From Cylindrodendrum hubeiense (lineage: Eukaryota > Ascomycota > Sordariomycetes > Hypocreales > Nectriaceae), in NCBI GenBank assembly GCA_014621425.1, contig JAANBB010000398.1, forward strand, positions 1 to 37,761: DNA of 37,761 nt. The letters are read 5' to 3'. Within the stretch, counting starts at the first letter, position 1. Each line of letters starts with the position of its first letter. Below are positions 20,224-31,100 of the stretch, piece after piece. The translations under genes and the position numbers were made by a program. The notes under the pieces are model-generated. The model was not told the origin of the DNA, made no database searches, and saw only the letters and a program-made list of their open reading frames with translations.

Positions 20224-23126
20224 CTAAGAAGCAGCCGGCTTACGGCCGTCTCCGAGAATGCTCTTCTTCTTGTCTTTGGCATCCCCCTCCAATGTAGCAT
20301 CCTTGGCGCTGTCGTCTACATCCAGTCCCTTCGTCTTGGAGTCTGTTCCCTCCGCCTTGTCGGCATCGTCATCATCATCGTAGTGAATTGGGCGAATAAC
20401 CTTGAGTTTGACCGGCTCCTCGTCGTTGTCCTCGTCCGTGACCTTGTGGTAAACGCGCAAGCCAACGACTGCAACAGCATTCCATGGGTCCTTCTCAAAT
20501 TCATCTGGATCTTCCTCTGGGGTCTCTGGGGTCTCGGTTGGAGCTGGTGGCTCATTGGCGGTGATAATGATCTCCATTTCACGCTCAGAGAGATCAGAGA
20601 GGGCGCCAACACTGCTAATGTCGTCACCATCATCCTCCTCTTCCTCCTCTTCCTCCTCCCCCTCTTCTTCTCCATCCTTATTTTTCTCTTCTGGAGCTTC
20701 CTCTTCTGCGGCGACCTTTTCAACCTCAGCATCCTCAGTCTTCTCCTTGGCCGCTTCCTCAGTGTTGACGACACCCTCGTCTGGGTTGGACTCGGGAATG
20801 AGTGGCACCTCCTCTGTGGTGGCTGTCTGCTCTGACTCAGTCGCAACCTTTGTTTGTTCATCAGTGGCCGTTTCAGTCTTTTCGGTTGTCTCCTGGGTTT
20901 GCTCGCTGTCTTTGTGCTCCTCAGACTCCGTGGCCTTGGCAGCAGCCTTCTCAGCCTTTGCCTTCGCCTTTCTGGCCTTTTTCTCGGCCAGCTTCGCCTG
21001 GTGTTTCTCCTTCTTCCTCAGGTGGTGCTTTAGATCCTTCTGATACCGCTTAGTTGCGAGATAATGACTTTCATCTCGCTCGTCCAGAATCTTCTTCTTG
21101 AGCTCACCCCTTGACTTTTCCTTGATCTTTTTCTCGTGAGCTTCCTTGGCAGCCTTCTCCTCATCGGTCTCGACGATTTTCCCCTTGCTGTGTGCGAGAT
21201 CATACGCCAGTCCGATTCGGATCAGCTTTTCACGGCGCTCTTTGGCATTCTTCTTGATGACTTCGTCGATGGGGAGGAGCTCCTCATCACGGGTAGCATC
21301 CACCTTGACGCGAACTTCGTACTCTCCGGCTTCCAACTCAAGCTCGACGTTGACGGATCGCGTCATACGTAGAGGAGTCTGACTCCGGACTAAATAGTCT
21401 TCATGACCTGCTTTGTGGATTCGGAACGAGAGACTGAAGGCATACTGGCCCTCGAGACCGCGGAAGTAGCGGTCGTCAAGTTGAGCCAAGACAACGACCA
21501 CGGGACCGGACTTTGAGATGCTGAACTCAAAGTAGGTATCCTGATAATCGAGGGTCCAAGGGACCGTTAGCGTGGTCCAAGTCTGGCACACGCGCCACTC
21601 AGGTCCAAAGAGGCGTGTTCGCTCAAAGGCCTGGTACTTGCGAAGGAGGTCTTTGTATGATATCCAAAAGTCTCCGTCGTCACCAAAACGATGGTCAAGC
21701 TTCGTAAGCCACTCGGGGGTCCACTCCTTTGAACCATCACCTGCCAAAGTTGTAAGTAAAAATCGAGATCCAAAATCATGAGGCTAGGACTTACTCCAAG
21801 CACCGTTCCACTCTCCTTTACCCCATGGGTTCTTGAGGCGGAGCAGGCGCTGGCCGTCAATCTCGACAGCCTTCTGGATGGAGTAGGCGTGAAGCTCGTA
21901 AATGCCTTTTCTTTCTCCCCAGCCATTTCCCCAGATACCAGTGCTGCAGCCGAAGAGGAATTCTTCATTGACCTTCAACAACTCTTCGTTCCAAAAGTGG
22001 TCCTATCCAGACGATTAGATCAAAGTTAGAGCTGTAAACGAATGATAAACTAACCTTGTCGAGGATGTCAGTGGTCCAGAGTTCTGAGGTGACGCCTCCG
22101 GTGAGATCCTCAATACCCTCGCCGCCGAAGCCGCCTTCAATGCAGGCATAGTCACCATGCGCCTTGGCATAGCACTTCTCCAGAAGGGGAAGCCATGTCT
22201 CCTGAGGATGCGCACATTGGGCGAAGTAGAGAGCGCTGCTGTTCGACTGGTAAACCTTGCGGTATGCCTCGTCCGAATTGACGCGCTCTACATCATCAAA
22301 CAGGATTCGGTCGAAAAACCCTTCATCGTAGTCAGGCTTGATAAGGCATAGCTGTATTCAGTGTCAGCAGTGTGTTTATGAAGAAATAGAATCGAGGGCA
22401 AGAGCCATACGAAGTCGTCAACAATCTCAGAAATCCATTCGCCGTCACGATGGAAGACGAAGCCGTAAACACCAACCGCCTCATCATGAGCAACACAAAG
22501 CTTCTCGATGAGACCTTTCTTGTTGCTAAGCGTGCAGAGAGCAGACATCAGCCAACAATCTCCGTCGCGGCCCTGCCTCACATCATTCGCAGTGGGACCG
22601 TCGATGTAGAAGCAAGGGTTATCGAAAATTTCGCCGACTCTCTTGACGCTCTCAGGCCGGAGGTCATTTCCATAACCATCATCATCCTTGATGTTGGATA
22701 GGGTCTGGAGGCAATCGCGGACGCCAAGCTTGAGGTCAGCTTCCAAGGGAAAATGTTGGTCCCTGAATTTTATATTAATGCGACGACACTCCTTTACAAT
22801 CTTGTCGACTTTGGCGCGGCACATAGCCACAGCGTCTTCGTATGAAGCCTGTGTGGTTTTGGTTTCAATCTTCTTGTTTTTTCTGGCAACGATGTCGGTA
22901 TAGTTGTTGGCAGGAATGACGGTTGTCGCTGCTGCAAAGTTAGTCAGCCGGCTAGAGAGGGGGAACGAGAAATCATGCCTTTGCCCGGTTTCTTGGTTGT
23001 GAACTTGGACCAAAACTCATCGATGATCTCCTGAGGCGTCTGCTTGTTCCGCTTCACGGGATTGGCCACCACGGCCTCAGGCGGCGGGACGGCCTTGGAG
23101 GAGCAGGTGGATGCGGAGTCGGACAT
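20224..23126 (-). CDS. Calpain-like cysteine protease with a long charged C-terminal tail
   Basis: Five coding exons: 22979-23126, 22411-22931, 22351-22055, 22002-21795 and 21740-20224, give 896 residues. The papain-like calpain core runs from about residue 120 to 400. It has all three catalytic residues: Cys175 in GRDGDCWLMSAL, His360 in ELHAYS and Asn380 in RLKNPWG. A beta-sandwich like calpain domain III follows (about 445-540), then a Lys/Ala-rich, probably coiled-coil stretch (about 590-665) and a highly acidic low-complexity tail to the end. No EF-hand region or MIT domain is evident, so it differs from classical animal calpains and from PalB/Rim13 of the pH pathway. The substrate is unknown. 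Intron 1 (22932-22978, 47 nt) has a GC donor; the others are GT-AG. Confidence 0.9.
22932..22978 (-). other. Short GC-AG intron in the calpain gene
   Basis: The exon ends AAAG and the intron starts GCATGA. It carries CTGAC/CTAAC branch candidates and ends TTTGCAG, 47 nt in all. Splicing joins KPGK to AATTVIPANNY in frame. Without it the frame ends after ten more codons (MISRSPSLAG, stop). The only nearby GT (GTTCCC) would shorten the intron to about 35 nt, which is implausible. Confidence 0.7.
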
Positions 23127-23341
23127 TTTGACTGAGATGGGAATTGAGATTTGTTGATTTGGTTGCGCAGCACCCTGGCTTGTCTTCCCTCAATTGATTT
23201 CTGGGCTCGCAGCTTACTGAGAGACAGAAAATGGAGTTGGGAGTTTGGGTATCAGGTGCCCGTCTTAGTGGCGATGGGTGCGAATTGGAGATACCAAGCT
23301 CGATTAGGTGCCTGGCTTGTAGGAAGTCAGGATCGAGCTTC

Positions 23342-23432
23342 CTGGTAGAGATCAGTTAGTGACGCTGTGACACCTCAGGGCCGAAGGCATATCCCTTGGT
23401 GGACGTCTTCTATTTTGCTTGAAGCTACTTAC
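23342..23432 (-). other. Probable leader (5' UTR) intron of the calpain gene
   Basis: On the minus strand, TTCAG|GTAAGTAG is a near-perfect donor. It is followed 91 nt later by CACTAAC and ACCAG. All three signals fit a fungal intron, and it lies 215 nt before the calpain ATG with no other minus-strand gene nearby. The donor must be read on the minus strand; the same bases on the plus strand resemble the 5' end of U1 snRNA, but no U1 body follows. Confidence 0.55.
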
Positions 23433-23770
23433 CTGAAGCAATTGAATGATGCCCCACCGTGACCCGATGAGACAAAGACAAGAGAGACGTAGGAGGAATT
23501 GGATGGAGGAAAATGAGGAGTTGGAAGAGAAGGAAACAAGGGGTATCCACAGCCAGGCCGACTGGGCTCACCGATGCCTTTTATCACAAATAGAAGCTAC
23601 AAACTACCTACCTCTATGGAGGATGCACGTCAGCTTGGGTGCCAACTCACCCCTATGATCTCGTTCTCCATTCCCTATCTGTAACCAAGCTCCGCTTCTC
23701 CCCAGAGCTGAACCGCCACCGTAGTGTCCTCCCCTGCAAGCTGCGTGCCGCATGCCGCGTGAGAACAAAC

Positions 23771-23796
23771 AAGGCAAGCCAAGGCAAGCCAAGGCA
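23771..23796. repeat. 10-bp tandem repeat
   Basis: AAGGCAAGCC at 23771-23780 and 23781-23790, then a partial copy. It is non-coding. Confidence 0.8.
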
Positions 23797-24759
23797 ACAA
23801 GCAAACACATGATCGTGACAAGAAGCCGCCGGCTGTTATTGATTACATACGTACAGCGGCGGTCCCGGGAACAAAAGTGCGTGCGATGAGACGGCCCCCC
23901 TCCTAATCACAAACCCCCAACCCGCAGACAATGGCTGGTTCGGCCCCCAAAAACCCCTCGTGTATGTATGCTGTGCTGTGTTCCTTCGGCCTTGAGTAGC
24001 TTTCGTGCCAATTGACCGGGGCGGCAGAAGCACCAAGCAGGGGGTCATGTCGGAGACCCTGCAAGCGTCAGCCCACCCTGTGCGTATCCCGCCCGCGTAG
24101 GGCTGGGCAGTCAGCCTTGTAGAGTGGTAAACCTGCTTGCCGCTCTATTGCCAACAGAACTTTGGTCTATAGTGGGTGTAACCTGTATGGACTCTGGAGG
24201 ATGTGGACGAATCTGCAACGCTGCGGCCCGAGACAAAGCGGAGACGCGAGACCACCCGCGTGTCATCTGGGCGCTCCCCAGACTTGCTGGTTGGTGACCG
24301 TCGTCGTCACGCCGGCGGGCGGCAACTAACTGCGGCTGACATGTTCACTGCGCTACAACACAACACGACCTAACTGCATATACTGAGCGGCAGGTCATAT
24401 TTCGTCTTGAAACCACCAATGGCCTCTTTAGAGACCCAGGCTCCCCAGGGCTGACGATGCTGACGCTGCATGCCCAGAACAAGCAGGTGCTCAAAAGGCT
24501 CGGCGACACCTACGCAATCTTGGCATTAATGCACATCTACTTCGTCACGGCACGACCCTTCCGAGCTCTCCCAAAAGTCTCCGTCCGCACCCTTCTTGCG
24601 AATGAGACCAGTGGTTGAGTGAGTCGTTGGGCGGCTGATAAATGGGCTGCAATCCATACCCTACCTGTCCATGGGCGGGGTGTCTTGAATACGACGAGGT
24701 TGGGAGCCTTGGCGCATACACGACTCCCTCAAACCTGGCGAGAGTTCAGCCTCCATCAG

Positions 24760-24799
24760 CAACCAGCATCAACCAGCATCAACCAGCATCAGCCAGCAC
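24760..24799. repeat. Four-copy 10-bp tandem repeat
   Basis: Three perfect CAACCAGCAT units (24760-24789) and one variant unit (24790-24799) in CT-rich, leader-like DNA. Confidence 0.85.
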
Positions 24800-26014
24800 C
24801 ATCTCATGGGAAATCGTCAATGTGGGCTCAATCCCACTTCCCTTCCATCTTGTGTTGTCTGGGGTTTCTTTTTCTGAATCAATTCATTTACAGCTCTGCC
24901 CATTGCATCGCCTCTGTCCACACTTCAGCTCCCCTCCGATCCAGCAACCACAACAACAGCCATCCGAAAGAGGGCCCTCCTACACCCCAGGCCCTCCCTT
25001 CTTCCCTTCTCTTCTCCTCTTTTCTCTTCTCTTGCCTCCTCTGCCATTCTGTGGGACGTCCTCTGCACCACGCGGTCCCCTATCGCGACTAGAGTCGCAA
25101 GGGGCCGTTGTCCCTCGGAAACCAGAACAACACACTCTCCCCTTGCCATCGATCAATCCCTCCTTCAGCCCACCACTCTCGCGCACGCGTCCACTGATCT
25201 TTGCCGCCAAGCGGCACACAAGCTTCCCGAGCCTCAACCATCCCCACGACCAGGTGGGAAACGGCCTCTCTGGTCAAAGCTTGCGTCTCAGCGCGTTTCC
25301 AAGCTCAACAACACATCAGCCTCGCGGGGTATATCCTTCGCAGGTTGCCGTAGAATTCTCAAGTCGTTAAGAGCCATGTGACAGCGTCTGTCGTTAAAAA
25401 GTAGTAGTAGTCCTTGGGTGAATGAATCTCAAAGTCCTGTTCGAGGAAAGGTGTCATAAATGCGGAGGATCCGCCCATAGACCCCGTAGTGACCAAGGAT
25501 CCGCACAAACAAGTCTAGGTGAAAAGATATATAAAAAAAAAGGAAAATTGTTGGTAGATGTCGTCCCCTGCTTCGCCGCTCCACATGTCTTCGTCATTAC
25601 CCGGAGGGCTCCCGATGCTTCAGGGGCCTTCCGGAAGAGCAGCCCGTCACTGTCGCTGTTGATGTACCTCGAAACGACAGGACTCGTGGCTTTTTCCAGA
25701 TAAAAGAAAGAGGTGTAAGATGAATCGAGTTGGACCGAAGACGCCGTGCAAAGCCGATGCCGGAGAAATATTGCGGGCCATTGCATGATTCGGAACAAAA
25801 TAAACATGAACTTGAACGTAGAAATAGTATGAGTGTAAAGGTCGAGTTGGAATATGTTCACGTGTCGGCATCAAAAAAGAACAATGTCAAAAGATATGAA
25901 ACACATCTAGTAGCCTCCTCAGATCTTCCCCACGACATGGGTTCCGATCTCGTTGGCCTCTGTCAAGCCGGTCCCGTCTCTGGGCCGACCCTGACAGCAT
26001 GTCCTAGATGTGCT

Positions 26015-26891
26015 TTAAGCCACAGGGGCGATGGGAGCGATGGGAGCAATAGGAGCAATAGGAGCAACGGCGGGAGCGGGCACGCTAACGCTTCCCAAGT
26101 CGACCACCTCGGTGGGGATCTCGCCGGGGGCGTTCTTCTGAGGGCAGTCCCGAGAGATGTGACCGGCCTCGCCACACTGATAGCAGGTCTTGCCAGCAGT
26201 GTTGAGAGGGCCACCGTTAGGGGCGGTGCAGTCGCGCGAGATGTGGCCCAGCTTGCCACAGGCGTAGCACTTCATAGCTTGAGCCTGGCAGTCGCGGGCA
26301 AAGTGGTTAGGACCACCGCACTTGTAGCAGGTAGCGGGACGGGGGCCGCCGGCGAAGCCGCCACGACCGCCGTAGCCACCAGCGTAGCCACCACGGCCCA
26401 TGGGGGCGCCGCGGCCCATGGAAGGACCGACGGGGTTGGGGCAAGCGCGCTGTTGGATCCATGTTAGTCTATCGGTACCGGTCAAGAACGGGTCTGTGGA
26501 GGCATACGGCAAGGTGACCGGGTTGGCCGCAGTTGTAGCAGCGGCCGCTGGTGCCGGTGCCGCTCAGGCGAAGGGTAGGGCAGTCAGCCTGGACGTGGCC
26601 GAGGCCCTGGCAGTGGTAACACTGCTTGGCCTCGGTGGTACGGGGGAGAGGGCAGCCGTTGGACTCGTGGCCTGTATATGGAACCGTCAGTTACTGAAGA
26701 TACCGACGCGTGGCGTGGTGAAGGGCCATACCGGGCTGCTTGCCTGTGAGAAAGAGGTTAGCATCAAGAACCAGTGAGATACAGGACAGGGACATACAGT
26801 TGTAGCAAAGGCGCTCAGCAGAGGAGCAGACCTCAGCGTAGTGGCCAACATTGCCACACTTGTAGCATGCACGTCGAGAGAGGGAAGACAT
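26015..26891 (-). CDS. GIS2: Seven-zinc-knuckle nucleic-acid-binding protein (Gis2/CNBP/Byr3 type)
   Basis: Four exons: 26798-26891, 26732-26743 (12 nt), 26508-26671 and 26015-26449, with introns of 54, 60 and 58 nt, give 234 residues. Seven CX2CX4HX4C knuckles follow in order: CYKCGNVGHYAEVC, CYNCKQPGHESNGC, CYHCQGLGHVQADC, CYNCGQPGHLARAC, CYKCGGPNHFARDC, CYACGKLGHISRDC, CYQCGEAGHISRDC. An RGG-like Gly/Arg segment lies between knuckles 4 and 5, as in Gis2 and CNBP. Those proteins bind mRNA and G-rich single strands, associate with ribosomes and mRNP granules, and affect translation. The 12-nt exon is required: it supplies residues that complete knuckle 2. The tail ends in API repeats. The gene probably starts with a long leader intron. 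Confidence 0.95.
26024..26072 (-). repeat. Microsatellite-like repeat coding the API tail of Gis2
   Basis: GGAGCAATA/GGAGCGATG-type 9-bp units on the plus strand encode repeated Ala-Pro-Ile on the minus strand, near residues 218-234. It lies outside the zinc knuckles. Confidence 0.8.
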
Positions 26892-26906
26892 AATTATGAT
26901 ATGCGT

Positions 26907-27788
26907 CTAGAAGTTGGACCAGTTAGTAAATATGTTCATGTTTGACACATCGTGTCTCGCCAGAGCAGTAGCCCGCATAGCTCGTGTACGCCTCAGTCCG
27001 TCCCGTTCGGTTCGCATCGACCAGTTCAGTCAGTGATGCAGAATTGTGGCAATGTTGTATCCTTAGGCATATTGTTGAACTCGTTGCGAGAGGTAATGGC
27101 GTTAGTGGCTGATGGTGCAGGGTCAGAGGAATGCTTGAAGAAGCTTGTTGTACCGGGGTCGCAGCGGATGGGGCGATAATTCGCGGCGCATGAGAATCAC
27201 CGGGCTACCACGCCAGAAAGCGCGCAAAAGCGAGGAGGCGGCCCGGAATCGCATCGCATGGTGCTGCTGATTGCGGGCTCCTTCCTCAACCTCCGTAAAA
27301 GCCTACGAGGGTAGATGCTCATTGTTTGAAGCCGGCGCATTTTGTAATATCGATCGCGGGAAGCGACGGCGACATCCGGGAACGACCCCGCATCCTGTAT
27401 TTGACTTCGATATGTCGACAGGCCGGTCTGCAGGGCGAATATCGCAAGGGCTTCGGGTCGCGACGCGACGCAGTCGGGCTCTGGGCTTCCGTGGTTGCAC
27501 CGGGGCTTCGGGTCGCACACGGAGACCAAGCGGCGCGGTCCGGGTCGTTGTTCGGACGAGGAATCGGATGAGCGACTGCGGTCTTGGGATATTCGAAGAT
27601 GGCGACCGCGGAATCGGATAGCAGAGGCGACGACGAAGACGTAAGGCGCAGGCGAAGAGCGACAAGATGGAGTTGTTGAAGCGTGCAACGGGATCGAGAG
27701 TCGGCGGGCAGACCGTGGGACGGAGGGGCGAGAAGGGATAGAGCGTCCAAACACACAAAACGAACAAACCACGCTTCCACTCACTCAC
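26907..27788 (-). other. Probable 882-nt leader intron of the GIS2-like gene
   Basis: On the minus strand, the donor TTTAAAG|GTGAGT (27788 inward) pairs with the canonical branch TACTAAC (26922-26928) and acceptor CTTCTAG (ending at 26907), 15 nt before the ATG. This explains the several Arg/Ser-rich frames at 27197-27788, which would otherwise look like a gene. Long leader introns are common in highly expressed fungal translation genes. A TATA-like CATAAATA lies at 27863-27870 upstream. Splicing here is inferred. Confidence 0.6.
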
Positions 27789-30037
27789 CTTTAAAGACTT
27801 GATGTTTTTTTTTGGAGATAAATCGACGACGGTGTTTTCTACACAGCGAGTAGGACGGATCGTATTTATGGGCAGACAAGCGTCACCAACTTTCTTCCGA
27901 CGTGTTTAAAAATTTTCGCGCGAGGGAAAGGGAAAGGAGGGGAGGAGGACGGAAGGAGGAAGGGAGTGAGGGATACTACGATTGTGGGGAGGGGGAGGGC
28001 TGCTGCTGCGGCGCGCCTTGCTGCTTCTGCTTCGCCTGCACTGGGGAAAACGGTGCGGCGGGTGTGAGTGCGTGTGGGCACTGGACAGGAGGCGCGGCGG
28101 CGGGTGGGTAGGTGGATGGGACCTTCCCGTCGCTTCCACTGGCTGTCGGCCCAGAGGTAATTAATGATGAATGATTACTGGCGCTTACACTGGGCGCTGG
28201 ACGCCAGACACTGGGACGGACTGGGACGGACTGGGGACGACATGGGGCCCACCACGCGGGACCGCGCTCGGAGCACTGGGCGCTAGGCGAACTGTGGTGC
28301 GTGTGGGCAGCAAGACGGGTTTCGACATAGGGATGCTCCATAGTATGTTGTACGTAAGGCATGGAGATCTACTACATACCTCCCTAGGAGTGTGTATGAG
28401 TGATGTCACAACGGGCGGCGGAACGGCAGGCAGCAAGGCGGCGGAACGGGTGAGAGGGTGCAACGAAGCATCCGCTGACCTGGAATGAGTTACGGATATT
28501 GCCTCCCAAATCCGCTCGTCGAACTATTGGTGACCTTTCCCGGTTGGAATATGGTGCCTGGCCCGATTGGGAAAGTAACACTCGCCACCCCTCCTTCCCA
28601 GTTCCCGTTCCCCGCTAGCAGCTCCGGGAATGGACAGTTCAATGCAGGGACTGAGAAGACCATCGGCTCCTTCCACCCAACCGCGACAAATAGTGCTTGA
28701 TAGAGACACCGTCTTCACGTGATCCATGTTCAATGCTAACATCAAACCAACGACAAAGAAGACATCACCCCATCCTCCCACGTAAATCCCCTCTCTCTCT
28801 CACGCACTTTTGCCGATCAACGCAACGAAACCCACGGTGGTGCCCTCCTCGGATGGGCAGCCCGATCAATCATAGGCTGCTAAGCCCGTCCAGGCGACTA
28901 TGCCCGCACACCCGTGCCTCAAAGGGAACCGCGTGATCATGCAACATGCCGCGTCGCCCCCATGCGTCGTTGAGCTGGGTCCTCCCGAGGCAGCTGCTCT
29001 TTACCAGCCAGCCAGTAAAGACGGGAACCTGGTTTGTGCTTCTGTCGATGATTTAAACTGGTCTGCTCGGATTGGATTACAGGGCAAGGAAGGTTCACCG
29101 ACACAGTGGCCTGGGTCCTAGGTCCTAGGTCCCTGATGCCCAATGGACGACGAACCGGATGTCGTGTACTTTGAACCCGGGCCAGACCTTTGCACTCAAC
29201 ACTCGCTACCCAGCACGAATATGGGTATTACATGGTAGATGGCTCAGGGACCTTGTCTTCTTCTCTCCTGATATGTGTATGTACACTGATCATGACACGG
29301 CGTGTATTTCGTGGGTGCTACCTGGGCCGTCGGTAATTGCCTACTCGGTTCGGCAAGGTGAGGCGAGGTAAGGCCAAGCGAACTGGGGTGTCTTCCCGTC
29401 TTCGTCTATTCTTCCCACAGCCCGCATCCACCCATCGCCGGCCTCGCCATGTGCGGGTCGAGACAACCGCTAGCATGTGGTATTTGATGTCGGGCCATAA
29501 TACTCGCTGAACACTGCACAATTGCATCCCACCATCGTCCAATTACATCTCTTTCGCATTATCTGCTAGGTCATGCACGACAGTCCCGAAATTATTAGGG
29601 ATCTTCTGCCTCGATAGTAATTTGAATGTGGCTTCACCGGGAATGATCCGCTTGGCCAACTTCAACGTCCAGCGCCTGGTGATCTGGGCGGTCACGTCCT
29701 CCCTCATGAGTGAGCCTGGCCAACTTTGGTAATTCAATATGACACCTAGGCTCTCCATTCCTCGCTCCTCACGATCTTGGCATGTGTGCCACTCGCCCTA
29801 TCTCCGAGGGATGCATCGGCATAGGAACATCCATCGAGGGTGCTGTAGACCGAGGTGTGGCCTCTACCACATATGACACACCATCATCGGAGGCATATGA
29901 AGGCGGTCGAGGCCCCGACCGACCTGTTGGCCGCGGCTGTGCTTCGTCCGCGGTCTCATTGCGTTGCCAGAATAGGCGATCAGGGTCGACTCGCTGTGTG
30001 CCTCGTGTCAGCTTTGTGCCATAAATGGGGCTTCAAT
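27789..30037. other. Promoter of the GIS2-like gene and following intergenic DNA
   Basis: 27790-28010 carries a TATA-like element and purine-rich (minus-strand CT-rich) blocks, consistent with the GIS2 promoter. From about 28100 to 30037 I see no supportable gene. One minus-strand frame at 29543-29758 has protein-like codon use and is listed separately. Confidence 0.5.
29543..29758 (-). CDS. Doubtful 71-residue ORF
   Basis: The frame reads like ordinary protein in its second half (for example ITRRWTLKLAKRIIPGEA), without the Pro/Ser/Arg bias of chance frames here. It has no recognised family, the frame opens only ~12 codons before the ATG, and no flanking exon was found. It could be a small gene, a fragment of a decayed gene, or chance. 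Confidence 0.2.
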   Translation of the reverse strand: MESLGVILNYQSWPGSLMREDVTAQITRRWTLKLAKRIIPGEATFKLLSRQKIPNNFGTVVHDLADNAKEM

Positions 30038-31100
30038 CTAGTGACTTACCACGCTCTCCCGCCAAAGTCCATATGCCGGGGGGTTCGACTTCCCTGCTTC
30101 ACTTTCCACTCCGGCCGCCTCCTCGTCCCGCGCGAGAACGACTTGGATTGGACGGTGTGGCACCGCATATCCGCGAGGCCCATACGTTTGCGTCTGCGGT
30201 AAGCCTATTCGCCCGGTCACGTCACGCTTCTGCTTCACGACCATGATACAAAGTCTGATAAGACCGTGAAAGAAGAATACGGTAGCAAAGAGAATTACTA
30301 CGACCAACATGATGGTCATCTGGCTAGTTTCGACCTTTTTCGTAACGGCGAGAGCCACGTCTAAGATTCAGGATTAGCACCATAACTCCCACATAACAGA
30401 GAAGCCTGGAGATATTGTAAGGTGACGTACAGACAATGATGAGCAATATCATAATCAACCCTGTGACTAAGCAACGGAGAATCTGCGCCCGCATGGTCTT
30501 TGATTTTATCCATGGGATGCAAAATAGGAAGCGCTTTGGGTGACGGGCGCGATTGTTTCGGTGGGGGCTCTGTCGGTCGCTACTCCGTCTTCGCCTTTGT
30601 CTTGACTGTTCCGGGTCACTCACGGTCTCGGTGACTTGTGATTCCGGTGCATTGTTGTAATTTGATGTGTCGCTGTAGGCCAGAGGAGGGGGTCTTGGTG
30701 ATGTTGCTAGTGAGGATGGCTCTGTTGAAAATTGCGTTGAAGATTGCGTTGAAGGTATCGTGGTCTGGTCACCTTCATGGTGTGGTTCATGAGCAGGTAA
30801 AGGCTCATTGGGCCTCTCGGGCCACGGTCGAGCGAAATTGGGAAACTGAAATGCTCTTGCAGGAGCATCCTGTACTCCTTGTTCGAGATCTGGTGACTTG
30901 GGACTTTCGACAGCCGCGCGGTAGGGCTCTTCAGTTTGGGGTGGGGGTTGACCTCGTCGAAAGAGTCTCAGGAACGGGCGGTAGGATGTTGTGTGTGTTG
31001 TTTGGGTTTCTTGCATGCCTACTTCGCCGTGGCGTTCAATACGAGCGCGTCTGATTAGATCGGCGCGAAGCCTTTCCAAAGTAGCCGGGTCCTCCTCCAT
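30038..31100 (-). CDS. Two-helix fungal membrane protein of unknown function
   Basis: Two exons: 30431-31100 and 30038-30360, with a 70-nt GTACGT-TTAG intron, give 330 residues. Residues 1-200 are Pro/Ser/Gln-rich and hydrophilic with a basic patch (RQRRRRSS, RNNRARHPKR) just before the membrane part, so the N-terminus is probably cytosolic. Hydrophobic helices lie at about 207-230 and 238-262, with a short loop between. The C-terminus has YGPRGYAVPHRPIQVVLARDEE and PPAYGLWRES, motifs I recall from several filamentous-fungal small membrane proteins but with no known function. Splicing restores the frame exactly: exon 1 ends in phase 1 and joins AC to form Tyr224. Confidence 0.75.

Larger units (their letters stand above)
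23433..26014. other. Intergenic region between the calpain and GIS2-like genes
   Basis: No supportable gene was found. Left of about 24100 is calpain promoter DNA, with a 10-bp tandem repeat at 23771-23796. Around 24640-25370 the DNA is CT-, CCA- and CATCAACCAG-rich on the plus strand and resembles a leader, and it happens to hold a 242-codon Pro/Ser-rich frame that looks non-biological. 25400-26014 is probably 3' flank of the GIS2-like gene. Confidence 0.5.

Noticed and set aside
23424..23470. U1 snRNA-like ACTTACCTG start
   Set aside because: No stem-loop body typical of U1 follows, and the minus strand gives a complete intron with donor, branch and acceptor.
24642..25370. 242-codon plus-strand frame
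   Set aside because: It is dominated by Pro/Ser/Leu from CT-rich and CCA-rich DNA, has no family likeness, and a second frame is equally open. It reads like leader DNA.
27197..27788. Several overlapping minus- and plus-strand frames of 80-195 codons
   Set aside because: They are Arg/Ser-rich, open in many frames at once, and lie inside the probable GIS2 leader intron.
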